Positions 53,246 to 61,939 of a stretch of 62,014 nucleotides of DNA are shown one piece after another (positions within the stretch are counted from its first letter, which is position 1; every line of letters begins with the position of its first letter). The notes below the pieces were generated by a model. That model was not told the DNA's origin, ran no database searches, and saw nothing but the letters and a program-made list of their open reading frames with translations. This stretch comes from Candidatus Bathyarchaeota archaeon (GTDB lineage Archaea > Thermoproteota > Bathyarchaeia > TCS64). Location of the stretch: NCBI GenBank assembly GCA_016930055.1, contig JAFGHP010000056.1, positions 1-62,014 on the forward strand, written 5' to 3'. The translations under genes and the position numbers were made by a program.

Positions 53246-54043
53246 ATGACTAATGAAGGTTTCAATAAATATCAGGTAGCTAATGTTTTAGCTGTTTTTT
53301 TAGTGTTAATTATGAATTCTTTGGTTAATATCATTCCATTAAACGGAGTAACAACAGGGGTAGTATCTGATTATTATCCTAATCTCTTTACACCACCAGG
53401 ATATGTCTTCATAATTTGGGCAGTAATTTATCTTTTAGCAATAGTTTTTGCGGTTTATCAAGTACGTAAAAATCAGAGACAGTCACATTATTTACAAAAA
53501 ATTGGTTTCTGGTATCTTTTAAGCTCAATAATTAACATCATTTGGTTAGCTGTTTTCCATTATTCATATGAGGCACCATCATTATATTTAGTTTCAACAG
53601 TAATTTTACTATCCCTACTTGGCGTCCTATTAATAATATATGATAGATTAGGAATTGGGAAAGAGGAAGTTACTTTAAACGAGAAAATTGCTGTGCATTT
53701 TCCTTTCAGCATTTATTTAGGTTGGATTTCAGTCGCTAGCATTGCGGGCATAGCTTCTGCATTAAATGTAATTTTCCCTAGCCTCTCATATGAGACCCAA
53801 GTTATTGGTACAACCTTCATGCTTGTAGTTGTTCTAATTTTAACTAGCCTTGTATTATTTAAAAGAAAAGATCTAATATTTTCCTTAGTAGTAATTTGGG
53901 CGACTTCAGGTATAGCAGTTAAACAATCTTCAAATCAATTGATTTATATTATGGCTATAACAGTTGTTCTAGTTATCCTGTTTGAAATATTTCTTATTCC
54001 AATAACAAAAAAGAAAAACATTTTTAGTTTCTATTCATCTTAG
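53246..54043 (+). CDS. tspO: TspO/MBR-like tryptophan-rich membrane protein, long form
   Basis: The 265 residues (from ATG 53246; a start at 53207 would add 13) form about seven hydrophobic helices, more than the five of classic TspO (about 160 residues). The TspO-like segment is LFTPPGYVFIIWAVIYLLAIVFAVYQ, followed by FWYLLSSIINIIWLAVFHY and FSIYLGWISVASIAG. TspO proteins bind porphyrins and steroid-like molecules in membranes. The next gene, 16 bases after its stop, is a SOUL heme-binding protein, which supports a tetrapyrrole role for both. The carotenoid operon is 4.7 kb away. Confidence 0.8.
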   Translation: MTNEGFNKYQVANVLAVFLVLIMNSLVNIIPLNGVTTGVVSDYYPNLFTPPGYVFIIWAVIYLLAIVFAVYQVRKNQRQSHYLQKIGFWYLLSSIINIIWLAVFHYSYEAPSLYLVSTVILLSLLGVLLIIYDRLGIGKEEVTLNEKIAVHFPFSIYLGWISVASIAGIASALNVIFPSLSYETQVIGTTFMLVVVLILTSLVLFKRKDLIFSLVVIWATSGIAVKQSSNQLIYIMAITVVLVILFEIFLIPITKKKNIFSFYSS

Positions 54044-54059
54044 ATTGGTGAAAATTTTT

Positions 54060-54578
54060 ATGGTTGAAACTGCTCCCTACGAAGTCATAAAGATTCTTGA
54101 ATCCGTTGAAATACGAGATTATCCTCATCTTGTCTTAGCAACAGTATCTGATCCTGGAGATGATAGTTCTTTCAATTTATTATTTCGTTATATTTCAGGA
54201 AATAACACAAGCAGCACTCAAATTAGCATGACAGCTCCTGTCATTAGTTCTGAGAAGATTGAAATGACGGCTCCAGTTATTAACAGAAAAGGATCAATGT
54301 CGTTTGTGTTGCCTTCTAAATATTCAATTGAAAATGCTCCAAAACCAAAAGATAACAGAGTTTTAGTGCATTTAGAAAAAGCCAAGATGATTGCTGTAAT
54401 AAAATTTTCTGGTTATGCCAATGAAGATGAAATCGAAAAAAATAAAATGACATTATTAAGAATTCTAGAAAAAAATGGGATTAATATTAAAGGCGAGCCG
54501 ATAGTTATGAGGTATAACTCACCTTGGACTCCTGGTTTTATGAGAAGAAATGAAGTAGGAATAGAGATAGTCAATTAA
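54060..54578 (+). CDS. SOUL heme-binding protein
   Basis: The 172 residues match the SOUL/HBP family. The N-terminus APYEVIKILESVEIRDYPHLVLATV, the duplicated MTAPVI motif (SMTAPVISSEKIEMTAPVINRKG), the FVLPSKYSIENAPKP loop, and the C-terminal YNSPWTPGFMRRNEVGIEI are all diagnostic. SOUL proteins bind heme or porphyrin. I start at ATG 54060 because GGTGA at 54047-54051 gives a ribosome-binding site; GTG 54048 is the alternative. It is coupled to the TspO-like gene. Confidence 0.9.
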   Translation: MVETAPYEVIKILESVEIRDYPHLVLATVSDPGDDSSFNLLFRYISGNNTSSTQISMTAPVISSEKIEMTAPVINRKGSMSFVLPSKYSIENAPKPKDNRVLVHLEKAKMIAVIKFSGYANEDEIEKNKMTLLRILEKNGINIKGEPIVMRYNSPWTPGFMRRNEVGIEIVN

Positions 54579-54601
54579 AAAAGGAATTAAATGCAAATAT
54601 G

Positions 54602-56377
54602 TTAAGGTTGTCTATAAAGAATTTTTCCTGATAAAGCTCCTGTATGTTTGTTATCTTCAACAACAATCTGACCATTGATTATTACATTCATTATACCGTC
54701 CGGATATCTTCTAGGTTCTATTTGGTCTCCGTTATCTTTTATTGTTTTAGGGTTCCAGACTGTAATGTCTGCATAAGCTCCTTCTTTTAGTATGCCTCTG
54801 TCTTTCATCATGAATTTATCAGCAGGCATTTTAGTAATTTTCCTTACTGCTTCTTCGATTGTTAAAAGCTTCTTTTCCCTTATCATTCTTCGTAGGTAAT
54901 ATGCCATGCCACCAAATGCATTTTGGTTGGGCAACATTAAGGTCCCTGTTTTACACTGATAGTTTTCATCTATTGCAAATGTGTCACAGCCAATCATCAT
55001 TCTTGGATGCTTAAAATATTCTAATTTTGCCCAATCGTCTTTTGTTCTAGCATTCATGGTTTTTGTCCAAGGATCAGCTTGAAGTATGTCAAATAATACA
55101 TCCACTGGCTTCACTTTTAGTAAATCAGCAATCTCTTTAATATTTTTATCAACAAATCTCTCGTCTTTACATACTTTTACGTAAAGTTTTTCTGCCCATA
55201 AAGGATCACGTTTCGGGTTAACACTAAGCAAATCTCCCGAATTAATTTTCTTTTTAATTTCTTCTCTAAGATCTTTCATATTAAAAGCTTTAGCTAATTG
55301 TTCAGGTGAACCAGCAATTTTTTCCCACTGACTAAATATAGCAAATAAGTATGGTGAGGTAAATATTCCTCCTGTTTGATAATGAGGTATAATATCAAAA
55401 TGAATGTTTACTTTCTCTTTGACAGCGTCATCAATAACCTTAAGAGTCGCACGTATTCCTGCTTCTGTCATTATATCATTGCCATCAGGAGTAACCACCC
55501 AACCACTACCCAAATGTGAGACCTCTACAGACATCTTAGCTTTCTTTCCTATCTCGATGACTTCTTGTATACCCCAGATTGGATGAGCAGGCACATCATC
55601 GGGAGACATGTCACCTCTAGGTAGACTTCTTAGACTGTGACTGTTATATACTCCACCATATTTAGAAGCCACTTTTGCACATGCAAGAATTTCTTCAAAA
55701 CTGGCCCACCTACCTGGCTCATATGTTCTACCTACACTGAGACCAATGCAGCCATCTAACATAGCTTGCTCAACCAGTTTTTTCATCTCATTAATCTCTT
55801 TCTTCTTAGCATACCTCTTATAATCCATACCCATTACATAGCTTCGAATGTCTCCATGTCCAACCATTGGTGCCATGTTCGGTGATAATTTGGTTTCCTC
55901 TACTTTTTTGAAGTAATCAGCCATGGTTTTAAAATTAATTTCCCAACCATAGAGTTCTTTATGACGCACATTGAAGTCGTCTTTTGGTATAAGCCATTCG
56001 CTTCTCCCCATAGTTGGTCTAACCTCTTGGTAAATATCTACATAGAACCATGGTTCACCGATGAATTCATTATATGGTCCTGTGCTATCACCACAGTGTC
56101 CTCCTACAAAGCTTGTAATGCCTTGCCTAACAAAACTTTCAGCTCTTGGATAATAGAGAATACTCAGGTCTACATGGTTATGAACATCAATAAATCCAGG
56201 AGAAACAACATTTCCTTTTACATCTAATATTTTTTTATAGTCACCTTTTGGAAAATCATCTTTGGTGATCTTTTGGATGCGTTCACCTTTTATTGCTAAT
56301 CCCCCTTTAAAAGAAGGAGCTCCTGTTCCATCTACTATTAACGCGTTTTTAAAAAGAACATCATATTCATCCGACAT
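54602..56377 (-). CDS. N-acyl-D-amino-acid deacylase-family amidohydrolase
   Basis: The 591 residues form a metal amidohydrolase of the D-aminoacylase/dihydroorotase-like group. DVHNHVDLS carries the HxH metal motif and VGGHCGDS a Cys known as metal ligand in D-aminoacylases. NSHSLR and EVSHLGSG carry the central His, and MIGCDTFAIDE the catalytic Asp near residue 450. DITVWNPKTI near the C-terminus is typical. It probably removes acyl groups from D-amino acids, but hydantoin- or dipeptide-type substrates are possible. No signal peptide is seen. Confidence 0.87.
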   Translation of the reverse strand: MSDEYDVLFKNALIVDGTGAPSFKGGLAIKGERIQKITKDDFPKGDYKKILDVKGNVVSPGFIDVHNHVDLSILYYPRAESFVRQGITSFVGGHCGDSTGPYNEFIGEPWFYVDIYQEVRPTMGRSEWLIPKDDFNVRHKELYGWEINFKTMADYFKKVEETKLSPNMAPMVGHGDIRSYVMGMDYKRYAKKKEINEMKKLVEQAMLDGCIGLSVGRTYEPGRWASFEEILACAKVASKYGGVYNSHSLRSLPRGDMSPDDVPAHPIWGIQEVIEIGKKAKMSVEVSHLGSGWVVTPDGNDIMTEAGIRATLKVIDDAVKEKVNIHFDIIPHYQTGGIFTSPYLFAIFSQWEKIAGSPEQLAKAFNMKDLREEIKKKINSGDLLSVNPKRDPLWAEKLYVKVCKDERFVDKNIKEIADLLKVKPVDVLFDILQADPWTKTMNARTKDDWAKLEYFKHPRMMIGCDTFAIDENYQCKTGTLMLPNQNAFGGMAYYLRRMIREKKLLTIEEAVRKITKMPADKFMMKDRGILKEGAYADITVWNPKTIKDNGDQIEPRRYPDGIMNVIINGQIVVEDNKHTGALSGKILYRQP

Positions 56378-56588
56378 TTCAATTCTAAAATAATTATTCT
56401 TTCTATATTTTAATATTTATTAATATTTAAAGTGATAAGAAAAAAAAACAAATATTTAATGTTTATTAATTCTATCGATTCTATTACTATTTATTATATT
56501 TGAAATAATATGTCAGAAAGTTCTTAATAGAAATATCTCTAAAAAACAAAACCCATAAAGAAACGTGTAATTATGTTTTATACATAAA

Positions 56589-57578
56589 ATGACTCCTATT
56601 ACAAAAAATCGAGTTTATGTTACTCGTGAATTACCTCAAAGAGGATTAAATCGGATAAAAGAAAATTTTGATACTCAAATATGGTCAGAGTATATTCCAC
56701 CAACTAAAAAGCAATTAATTGAGAAGATAAGAGATGTTGATGCTATTGCTTCAAATGTTTCAGATAAAATAGATGCAGAAGTTTTCGATGCTGCTCCCAA
56801 ACTAAAAATTGTTTCACAGATGGCTGTTGGATACGATAATATTGATGTGATAGAGGCTACTAAAAGAGGAATATATGTTACAAATACTCCTGATGTTTTA
56901 ACTGATACTACTGCTGATTATGCTTTTGCATTAATTTTGGCTATTGCTAGACGAGTAGTTGAAGCTGATAAATATGTGAGAGATGGTAAATGGACTATTG
57001 GTTGGCATCCTAGTTTTATGATGGGTACTGATGTGAATGGTGCAACCTTAGGTATAATTGGTGCAGGTCGAATAGGTTACGCTGTTGCTAAAAGAGCTAA
57101 AGGATTCAATATGAAAATAATCTATAATGATGTTTCTCAACGACTAGAGATGGAAAAAGAACTTGATGCAATTTATGTGGATTTAGAAACAGTATTCAAG
57201 GAAGCTGATTTTGTAAGCGTGCATGTCCCGTTACTACCTGAAACAAGATACCTAGTAAACTCTGATAAGCTGAGCTTAATGAAAAAAACTTCATATTTAA
57301 TTAATACATCACGAGGCCCAGTAGTAAATGAAAAAGCATTATATGATGCTTTAGTAAACAAAAAAATTGCTGGTGCAGCAATCGATGTTTTTGAACAAGA
57401 ACCTACTCCGATAGATAACCCATTGTTGAAACTAGATAATATTGTTGTCGCACCTCACATTGCTAGTTCAAGTTATGAGACAAGAGAAAAAATGTCAGAA
57501 ATGGTAGCAGATAATCTAATTACATTCTTTAAAGGAGTAACTCCACCTAATCTAGTAAACAAAGAATTAAAAAAATAA
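56589..57578 (+). CDS. gyaR: Glyoxylate/hydroxypyruvate reductase (D-2-hydroxyacid dehydrogenase)
   Basis: The 329 residues show VYVTRELPQRGLNRI at the N-terminus, the NAD-binding GIIGAGRIGYAVAKRAKGF, catalytic Arg in INTSRGPVVNEKAL, Glu in DVFEQEPTP, and the His in APHIASSS. It is closest in pattern to archaeal glyoxylate reductases (GyaR). Related D-glycerate or phosphoglycerate dehydrogenases cannot be fully excluded. It stands alone, ending 12 bases from the convergent ferritin-like gene. Confidence 0.9.
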   Translation: MTPITKNRVYVTRELPQRGLNRIKENFDTQIWSEYIPPTKKQLIEKIRDVDAIASNVSDKIDAEVFDAAPKLKIVSQMAVGYDNIDVIEATKRGIYVTNTPDVLTDTTADYAFALILAIARRVVEADKYVRDGKWTIGWHPSFMMGTDVNGATLGIIGAGRIGYAVAKRAKGFNMKIIYNDVSQRLEMEKELDAIYVDLETVFKEADFVSVHVPLLPETRYLVNSDKLSLMKKTSYLINTSRGPVVNEKALYDALVNKKIAGAAIDVFEQEPTPIDNPLLKLDNIVVAPHIASSSYETREKMSEMVADNLITFFKGVTPPNLVNKELKK

Positions 57579-57589
57579 ATTAATTAAAT

Positions 57590-58567
57590 TTATTTTACAT
57601 ACTCATCGAAATTCCAGTAGTGTTCTTCTTCCTGTAAAATAATTTCTTCAAACATTTTTCTTGTAGTTGTATCTCCACGTTTCAAAGCTTCCTCTATGAT
57701 TTTTCTATAGAGAACAATTGCATCGTTCTCTGCTTGCTGATCGAGTTTTAGGAAAGCATCAACGTTATCACCTACTATTGGTAGAGGACTTGGGTTGTAA
57801 GCTGTTTCACCACCTAGCAAATATATTCTTTCAGAAATTTTTTCAAGATGATCCATCTCCTGCATAAAGACTTTTTTCAGTAGTTCGCTAACTATTTGTG
57901 CTCTATTTTGTTCACTAATGACTTCTAAGGGAGTATTCTTCTTCCGTAAAACCAGTAAACTTGCTTTTTCGTGTTGATTAGTATATTGAATAATTGCTGA
58001 AATCTCACTTGCAGCTGCTTTATTCAATAATTCGAAATAATCATCGGTATAAATTTTTAACCATTCAGAAACTTCTCCTTCAGGTTCATTCGGTTCATCA
58101 AAGACTTCGACATATTCTTGGAATTTAAAAAGGTGTTTTTCTTCCTCTTCATATATTTTTCTGAAAAGTGCGCGTGTCTCGTGGTCACCTAATCTTCTTG
58201 ACTCGTCAATGATTTTCCTATATAATTCGAGGGCTTCTTCCTCTGCTTCCACACCTAATTTTGCGAATTCATTTAACGAATTTCCAATAATTGGTTTAGT
58301 TGCTTTTGTTGTTGCTTGACCTCCTAAATAGTAAATTCTTTCCATGATTGAACCTGCGTGTTTCATCTCTTGAATAGAAAATTCTTTCAGGAATTTACCT
58401 ATTGCATCATATGTCGTTTTATCTAGAAGAATGTTTTCGGGTAGAGTTTTTTTCATAAGCTTCTCCATTTTTGTATGTTGAAGCATATATTGCACGGATA
58501 CTTGTAACTCTCTTGCCACAGCTTGGTTAAGAAGATCAATATATTCCTCAGTTATTTTAACTGCCAA
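57590..58567 (-). CDS. Tandem-domain ferritin/bacterioferritin-like protein
   Basis: The 325 residues are two ferritin-like four-helix domains in one chain (about 1-155 and 170-325). Domain 1 keeps the di-iron ligands: Glu in ARELQVSVQYM, QEMKHA, EAEEEALELYRK and EEEEKHLF. Domain 2 repeats them as ASEISAIIQYT, QEMDHLEK, QAENDAIVLYRK and LQEEEHYW. The halves align helix by helix, each with a RIYYLGG or RIYLLGG turn, so the gene arose by duplication. It may store or detoxify iron or form a cage of fused dimers. I see no obvious heme-Met. Confidence 0.85.
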   Translation of the reverse strand: MAVKITEEYIDLLNQAVARELQVSVQYMLQHTKMEKLMKKTLPENILLDKTTYDAIGKFLKEFSIQEMKHAGSIMERIYYLGGQATTKATKPIIGNSLNEFAKLGVEAEEEALELYRKIIDESRRLGDHETRALFRKIYEEEEKHLFKFQEYVEVFDEPNEPEGEVSEWLKIYTDDYFELLNKAAASEISAIIQYTNQHEKASLLVLRKKNTPLEVISEQNRAQIVSELLKKVFMQEMDHLEKISERIYLLGGETAYNPSPLPIVGDNVDAFLKLDQQAENDAIVLYRKIIEEALKRGDTTTRKMFEEIILQEEEHYWNFDEYVK

Positions 58568-58682
58568 TTAATCACTTCCGACAAATAATGATAAAAATCC
58601 GTAGAATATTAAAGTATCAAAAAATATACGAAAATTGGATCAAAAAAAATCAATTTCAGTAAAGCATATCATAATAATTATT

Positions 58683-58707
58683 AACATATATTATCTACGA
58701 TGTAGAT
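58683..58707 (+). promoter_or_regulatory. TATA box and palindrome before the carotenoid operon
   Basis: AACATATATTAT (58683-58694) is a likely TATA region 23-34 bases before the crtI ATG, so the message is probably leaderless. The perfect palindrome ATCTAC-GAT-GTAGAT (58693-58707) lies between TATA and start, where a repressor would block initiation. Confidence 0.5.
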
Positions 58708-58716
58708 TAAAATTAC

Positions 58717-60192
58717 ATGAAGATTATCGTTGTTGGTGCAGGTCTAGGTGGCTTATCTGCAGCGGCATTACTAGCTAAAGATGGACATGAAGTAACTATC
58801 CTAGAAAAGAACAGCCAACCCGGAGGAAGAGCACGAGTATACACTGATAAAGGCTATACTTTCGATATGGGGCCAAGTTGGTACCTTATGCCTGACGTTT
58901 TTGAGAAATTTTTCAAGGAATTCGATGCTATGCCAAGCGATTATTATAAATTAATGCGTTTAGAGCCAGCCTACCGGATATTCTATAATGATGGGACCAC
59001 TGTTGATGTTTCAAGTGATTTTGAAAAGAACGTTAAGCTTTTTGACAGTTTTGAGCCAGAAGGTGGAGAAAAATTAAAGCGATACCTAGAGCAAGCGGGG
59101 AAACATTACAATTTAGCGATGGATGAATTGATTTATCGTGAATATAACAGTCTGCTTGACTTAGTAAGTGGAAAGCTTATCACTGAAGGTCTTAGGATGC
59201 CACTGTTTGGAAGCATCCATGGATTAGTTAGTAAAGAATTCAGTAATCCCAAAAGCCAAAGAATACTAGAGTACAGCATTGGCTTTATTGGTGGAAGTCC
59301 CCAAAACACACCTGCTTTATACTACATTATGAACCACGTTGATTTGGATCTCGGTGTCTGGTATCCAATGGGTGGAATAGGAAAAATTGTAGAAGCATTC
59401 GTTAAACTCGCTGAAAAAAACGGGGTAAAAATAATTTATGACGCAGAAGTAAATAAAATCGAATTTAAAGGAAAAAAAGCCATAAAAGCAGTCACATCTC
59501 AAGACTCCTATGAAGCTGATCTCTTCATAATAAATGCTGATTACGCATACGCTGAAACGAATCTCATAGATGAAAAATATGTTAGCTACGATGAAAAATA
59601 CTGGGAGAACAGAACCCTAGCACCCTCTGCTATGGTTGCTTATGTAGGAATCAATAATAAGTTGCCACAACTTGCCCATCACAACATCTACTTAGCAGAA
59701 GACTGGGAGAAAGGTTTCGACAGCATTTTTAATGCAAAAACACCTTCATGGCCAGAATCACCAAGCTATTACGTGAACGTAACAAGCAGAACCGATGAAA
59801 GTCTAGCACCTAATGGCGGTGAATCCTTATTCATCCTTGTTCCTTTAGCAGTGGGTTTAGAAGACGATGAGGAGTCAAAAGAAAAGTTCTATAATAAAAT
59901 CATGAAGCATTTAGAAGGAGTAGTCGGTGAGCCACTTCTAGGTAGAGAGGTAACTAAAAGGATCTTTTGCGTAAGTGATTTCAAGAAAGACTATAACGCA
60001 TATAAAGGCACAGCTCTGGGTCTCAGCCACACCTTAACACAGACAGCGATTTTCAGGCCTTCACATAAAAGTAAAAAAGCAGATAACCTGTATTATACTG
60101 GTCATTATAACCATCCTGGGATAGGGATGCCTATGGTTGTAATAAGCAGCCAAATAATTGCTGATTCAATTAAAAAGAAAATGGGGAATTAA
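58717..60192 (+). CDS. crtI: Phytoene desaturase, CrtI type
   Basis: FAD-dependent enzyme that converts phytoene toward lycopene, probably bound to the membrane. The 491 residues fit the family. The FAD-binding GAGLGGLSAA (8-17) is followed by EKNSQPGGRARVYTDKGYTFDMGPSWYLMPDVF. The C-terminal NLYYTGHYNHPGIGMPMVVISSQIIAD is the CrtI carotenoid-oxidoreductase signature. It is the first gene of crtI-crtB-UbiA. Its stop overlaps the likely start region of crtB. Confidence 0.93.
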   Translation: MKIIVVGAGLGGLSAAALLAKDGHEVTILEKNSQPGGRARVYTDKGYTFDMGPSWYLMPDVFEKFFKEFDAMPSDYYKLMRLEPAYRIFYNDGTTVDVSSDFEKNVKLFDSFEPEGGEKLKRYLEQAGKHYNLAMDELIYREYNSLLDLVSGKLITEGLRMPLFGSIHGLVSKEFSNPKSQRILEYSIGFIGGSPQNTPALYYIMNHVDLDLGVWYPMGGIGKIVEAFVKLAEKNGVKIIYDAEVNKIEFKGKKAIKAVTSQDSYEADLFIINADYAYAETNLIDEKYVSYDEKYWENRTLAPSAMVAYVGINNKLPQLAHHNIYLAEDWEKGFDSIFNAKTPSWPESPSYYVNVTSRTDESLAPNGGESLFILVPLAVGLEDDEESKEKFYNKIMKHLEGVVGEPLLGREVTKRIFCVSDFKKDYNAYKGTALGLSHTLTQTAIFRPSHKSKKADNLYYTGHYNHPGIGMPMVVISSQIIADSIKKKMGN

Positions 60193-61024
60193 CATAGACA
60201 CACAGCAATACATGATATTCAAACAGGGTAGTAAAACTTACTTTTACAGTAGCTTATTTTTTCCTACTACGATGAAAGAAGAAGTATTCAACCTCTATAG
60301 CTTTGTTCGGGTAGCAGATGATTTAATCGATTGCGTACCACAAAAAGTGAATGAGTTTCAATCATTCAAAGCACGATATAGAAGAGCTGAAGCAGGAGAA
60401 ATAACAGGCGACGTAGTTATTGACGGTTTTATGGAGCTTGCTGCGAAGAAGAAGTTTAATCCTAAATGGGTAAACGCGTTTCTGACTTCAATGGAGATGG
60501 ATATTAATATTAATAGTTATCAAACAATGGAGGAACTCGACACTTACCTTTATGGTTCAGCTGAAGTTATTGGCTTGATGATGTTTCAAATTATGGGGTT
60601 ACCAAAAAAAGCGACGCAATCAGCTAGACTTCTTGGCAGAGCAATGCAATACGTGAACTTTATACGGGACATCTCTGAAGACAACGAGTTAGGGCGAACC
60701 TATTTTCCCTCAAACGAATTAAAGGAATATGGATTAAAGTCTTTAAAATACGAATATGTTAAAAATAGGCCAGGAAGATTCTCTCATTTCATAAATAATC
60801 AGTTAGATAAGTATCTTGCATGGCAACATGAAGCGGAAAACGGGTTTAACTATATTCCTAGAAGGTATTTGATACCAATAAAAACAGCTTCAGAGATGTA
60901 TAAGTGGACTGCAACCGTGATCAGAAGAAACCCGCTGATAGTCTACAAACTTAAGGTTAAACCTAGCATTAAACGTTTAATAAGCCAACTAAGTTATAAC
61001 ATGATTTTCACTTATCGGAGATAA
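60158..61024 (+). CDS. crtB: Phytoene synthase CrtB
   Basis: Joins two geranylgeranyl diphosphates to phytoene. GSKTYFYSSLFFP and LYSFVRVADDLIDCV contain the first Asp-rich motif DDLID. YVNFIRDISEDNELGRTYFP contains the second, DISED. The C-terminus has the FNYIPRRYLIPIKTASEMY segment. The start is uncertain: a TTG at 60158 overlaps crtI by 35 bases, and the first ATG at 60212 would cut into the conserved TQQYMIF region. An ATT overlapping the crtI stop after GGGGA is also possible. It is coupled to crtI and the UbiA gene. Confidence 0.92.
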   Translation: MLIQLKRKWGINIDTQQYMIFKQGSKTYFYSSLFFPTTMKEEVFNLYSFVRVADDLIDCVPQKVNEFQSFKARYRRAEAGEITGDVVIDGFMELAAKKKFNPKWVNAFLTSMEMDININSYQTMEELDTYLYGSAEVIGLMMFQIMGLPKKATQSARLLGRAMQYVNFIRDISEDNELGRTYFPSNELKEYGLKSLKYEYVKNRPGRFSHFINNQLDKYLAWQHEAENGFNYIPRRYLIPIKTASEMYKWTATVIRRNPLIVYKLKVKPSIKRLISQLSYNMIFTYRR

Positions 61025-61028
61025 GTAT

Positions 61029-61892
61029 TTGAGTAGGGCAATAGACCTCCTCAAATTAGCGTTTCAGTTAAGTAGGTTCCGTTTCTGGTTCTATATAACT
61101 GGCCCCTTTACTGTTGGGTGTATCTGGGCAGCTAACAGCTGGATGCAGTTATGGACAATTGATTTTTTCTTATATTTTTTTTACTTCCTCTTCCCAGCTA
61201 ATATTCTGCTTTATGGCGTAAATGATCTATATGATGCTGAGACAGATCGTTTGAATCCTAAGAAGGGAACAAAAGAGTATCTAATCAACGATAAAGACAC
61301 CAAAAACATTTGGTCCATACTATGGGTCATTCTTCTACTGAGTTTAGTTTTGGTTCTTCGAATGACAGATAACGTTGAACGCCTTATCTTCGGTAGCTTC
61401 ATCTTCCTAAGCTGGTTTTACAGTTCTAAACCAATACGCTTCAAAGCCATGCCTTTCCTAGACTCAGCAAGCAACATTCTCTTTGCTTTACCAGGAATAT
61501 TCGCGTATTACCAGGTTTCAAGAAATTTACCTCCACCACTGATAATTGTTGCTGCATTCGCTCATACAACAGCAATGCACCTATTCTCAGCAATACCAGA
61601 CATCAAACCAGACAAAGAAGTAAAACTAAACACAACAGCAGTAACACTTGGAACAAAAAAATCACTAATAGCCTGCTTCCTACTATGGACACTATTATCA
61701 GCGATCACAATAAGCCAAAGCTCTGGATCAATACTCAGTTACCTAACACTAATTTACCCAATAATGCCACTAGCATTACTATTCACAAAAACAAAAACAG
61801 AACAAGTATACTGGTACTACCCCTACATAAACATCACATTAGGAGGAATACTATTCATCTCAGGAGGAATCCAGATACCTTTTCAAACCTAA
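61029..61892 (+). CDS. UbiA-family prenyltransferase, lycopene elongase-like
   Basis: The 287 residues have about eight membrane helices and the two Asp-rich motifs of UbiA enzymes: NDLYDAETDRLNP near residue 66 and IPDIKPDKEVKLNTTAV near 196. Its place directly after crtI and crtB, 4 bases from the crtB stop, is the arrangement that supports a lycopene elongase/bacterioruberin-type C50 function. Other UbiA substrates are possible. Translation starts at a TTG at 61029. No cyclase or rhodopsin gene is seen before the right edge. Confidence 0.8.
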   Translation: MSRAIDLLKLAFQLSRFRFWFYITGPFTVGCIWAANSWMQLWTIDFFLYFFYFLFPANILLYGVNDLYDAETDRLNPKKGTKEYLINDKDTKNIWSILWVILLLSLVLVLRMTDNVERLIFGSFIFLSWFYSSKPIRFKAMPFLDSASNILFALPGIFAYYQVSRNLPPPLIIVAAFAHTTAMHLFSAIPDIKPDKEVKLNTTAVTLGTKKSLIACFLLWTLLSAITISQSSGSILSYLTLIYPIMPLALLFTKTKTEQVYWYYPYINITLGGILFISGGIQIPFQT

Positions 61893-61939
61893 AAAATATA
61901 CGAATGGTTTTAAGCTAAACAAATATAATTCATGAGCAG

